From contig NZ_CAJTQJ010000038.1 of NCBI RefSeq assembly GCF_910578695.1, positions 1 through 25,053 of the forward strand: 25,053 nucleotides of DNA. Reading direction: 5' to 3'. Position numbers and translations under genes: made by a program. Positions 22,501 to 25,053 of this stretch are shown here, piece after piece (position 1 is the first letter of the stretch; each line of letters starts with the position of its first letter). Under the pieces are notes generated by a model that worked only from the letters and a program-made list of their open reading frames with translations, was not told the DNA's origin and did not search any database. Source of the stretch: an uncultured Brachyspira sp. Its GTDB lineage: Bacteria; Spirochaetota; Brachyspiria; Brachyspirales; Brachyspiraceae.

Positions 22501-22715
22501 TTGAAAATATTATAGATACTATAAGGCTTGGAAAAGTTGATTATGTTATAAATACAATAGAAACTAATAGTCAAACTCATTCGGATAGTTTGGAATTAAG
22601 AAGGGCTTCAGCTGAAAATAATATATCTTGTATTACTTCATTAGATACAGCTTATGCTTTGCTTAAAGTTATAGAATCTATGAATTTCAGTATAATTGAT
22701 ATGGCTAGTATTTAG
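19518..22715 (+). CDS. carB: Carbamoyl-phosphate synthase large subunit
   Basis: The 1,065-residue subunit is full length (about 1,073 in E. coli). The carboxyphosphate half (about 1-400) starts [23 protein letters not shown], seen again in the carbamate half as [18 protein letters not shown] near 555. Each half has an ATP-grasp domain; [13 protein letters not shown] and [13 protein letters not shown] are the ATP loops, and [20 protein letters not shown] with [15 protein letters not shown] the metal-binding ends. An oligomerisation domain lies near 400-550. The C-terminal methylglyoxal-synthase-like domain (about 930-1065) is the allosteric site for UMP or ornithine. GAAGGGG precedes the ATG inside carA. 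No other pyrimidine or arginine gene lies nearby. Confidence 0.99.
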   Translation: [1065 protein letters not shown]

Positions 22716-22734
22716 ATATTATAATTATATTATA

Positions 22735-22768
22735 AAAAGAGCAGATAAAAAATTATCCGCTCTTTTAT
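22735..22768. terminator. Bidirectional terminator between carB and the convergent gene
   Basis: AAAAGAGCAGATAA (22735-22748) and TTATCCGCTCTTTT (22753-22766) form a 14-bp stem with one A-C mismatch and an AAAA loop. A/T runs on both sides let it work in either direction, which suits the convergent genes ending at 22715 and 22828. Confidence 0.85.
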
Positions 22769-22827
22769 ATTTTTTATTATAAAATTATTTTATGTAAAGT
22801 TATATGCATTATGCTATTTTTATTTTT

Positions 22828-25053
<2,226 letters not shown>

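Overview
The window is strongly AT-rich. Protein features (Lys/Ile/Asn-rich sequences, many lipoprotein or signal-peptide leaders, occasional TTG/GTG starts) and the gene types suggest an anaerobic host-associated spirochaete, most like Brachyspira. This rests on general resemblance, not on a search.

Left part (about 1-8350, all minus strand) is a redox and aldehyde-detoxification island. In transcription order it holds a MerR-family regulator with a single Cys at position 52, as in aldehyde-sensing AdhR/NmlR proteins; an exported cyclophilin-like-fold protein; a cytoplasmic aldo/keto reductase (AKR); an AKR with a signal peptide; a third AKR; a flavodoxin; a cupin; a membrane-anchored SUMF1-flavodoxin fusion; and a histidine-rich membrane protein of DUF4405 type. 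Two near-identical promoters (TTGACA, 19-bp palindromic spacer, TATAAT) precede the regulator and the first AKR, which is the classic MerR layout. The gaps between genes at 3463-3987 and 4963-5527 are filled with an unusual modular family of nested hairpins (modules A, B and C here). Outer stems differ between modules but stay paired, and a constant GCTC lies at the junction. The same block lies on both sides of one AKR gene, in direct orientation.

Middle part (8660-11730, minus strand) holds a small FtsX-type ABC transporter (ATPase plus half-size permease overlapping by 4 bp), an unrecognised lipoprotein and an exported ankyrin-repeat protein.

Right part (11891-22715, plus strand) holds a small zinc-metalloprotease-like protein, a family 2 glycoside hydrolase, a MarR regulator, a YkgJ-like cysteine-cluster protein with a lysine-rich tail, a B12-binding/radical-SAM-like protein in which all three cluster cysteines are replaced, an exported parvulin-type foldase, and carAB (carbamoyl-phosphate synthase). 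A strong hairpin-plus-T-run sits 36 nt before carA and overlaps a 29-codon ORF, so it may be an attenuator.

The right edge (22828-25053, minus strand) carries an alkaline-phosphatase/sulfatase-superfamily membrane protein. Its reading frame stays open to the window edge, so its true start lies outside. It carries an in-frame run of 11 AAT codons between membrane and catalytic domains. No rRNA, tRNA, CRISPR array, transposase or phage gene was seen.
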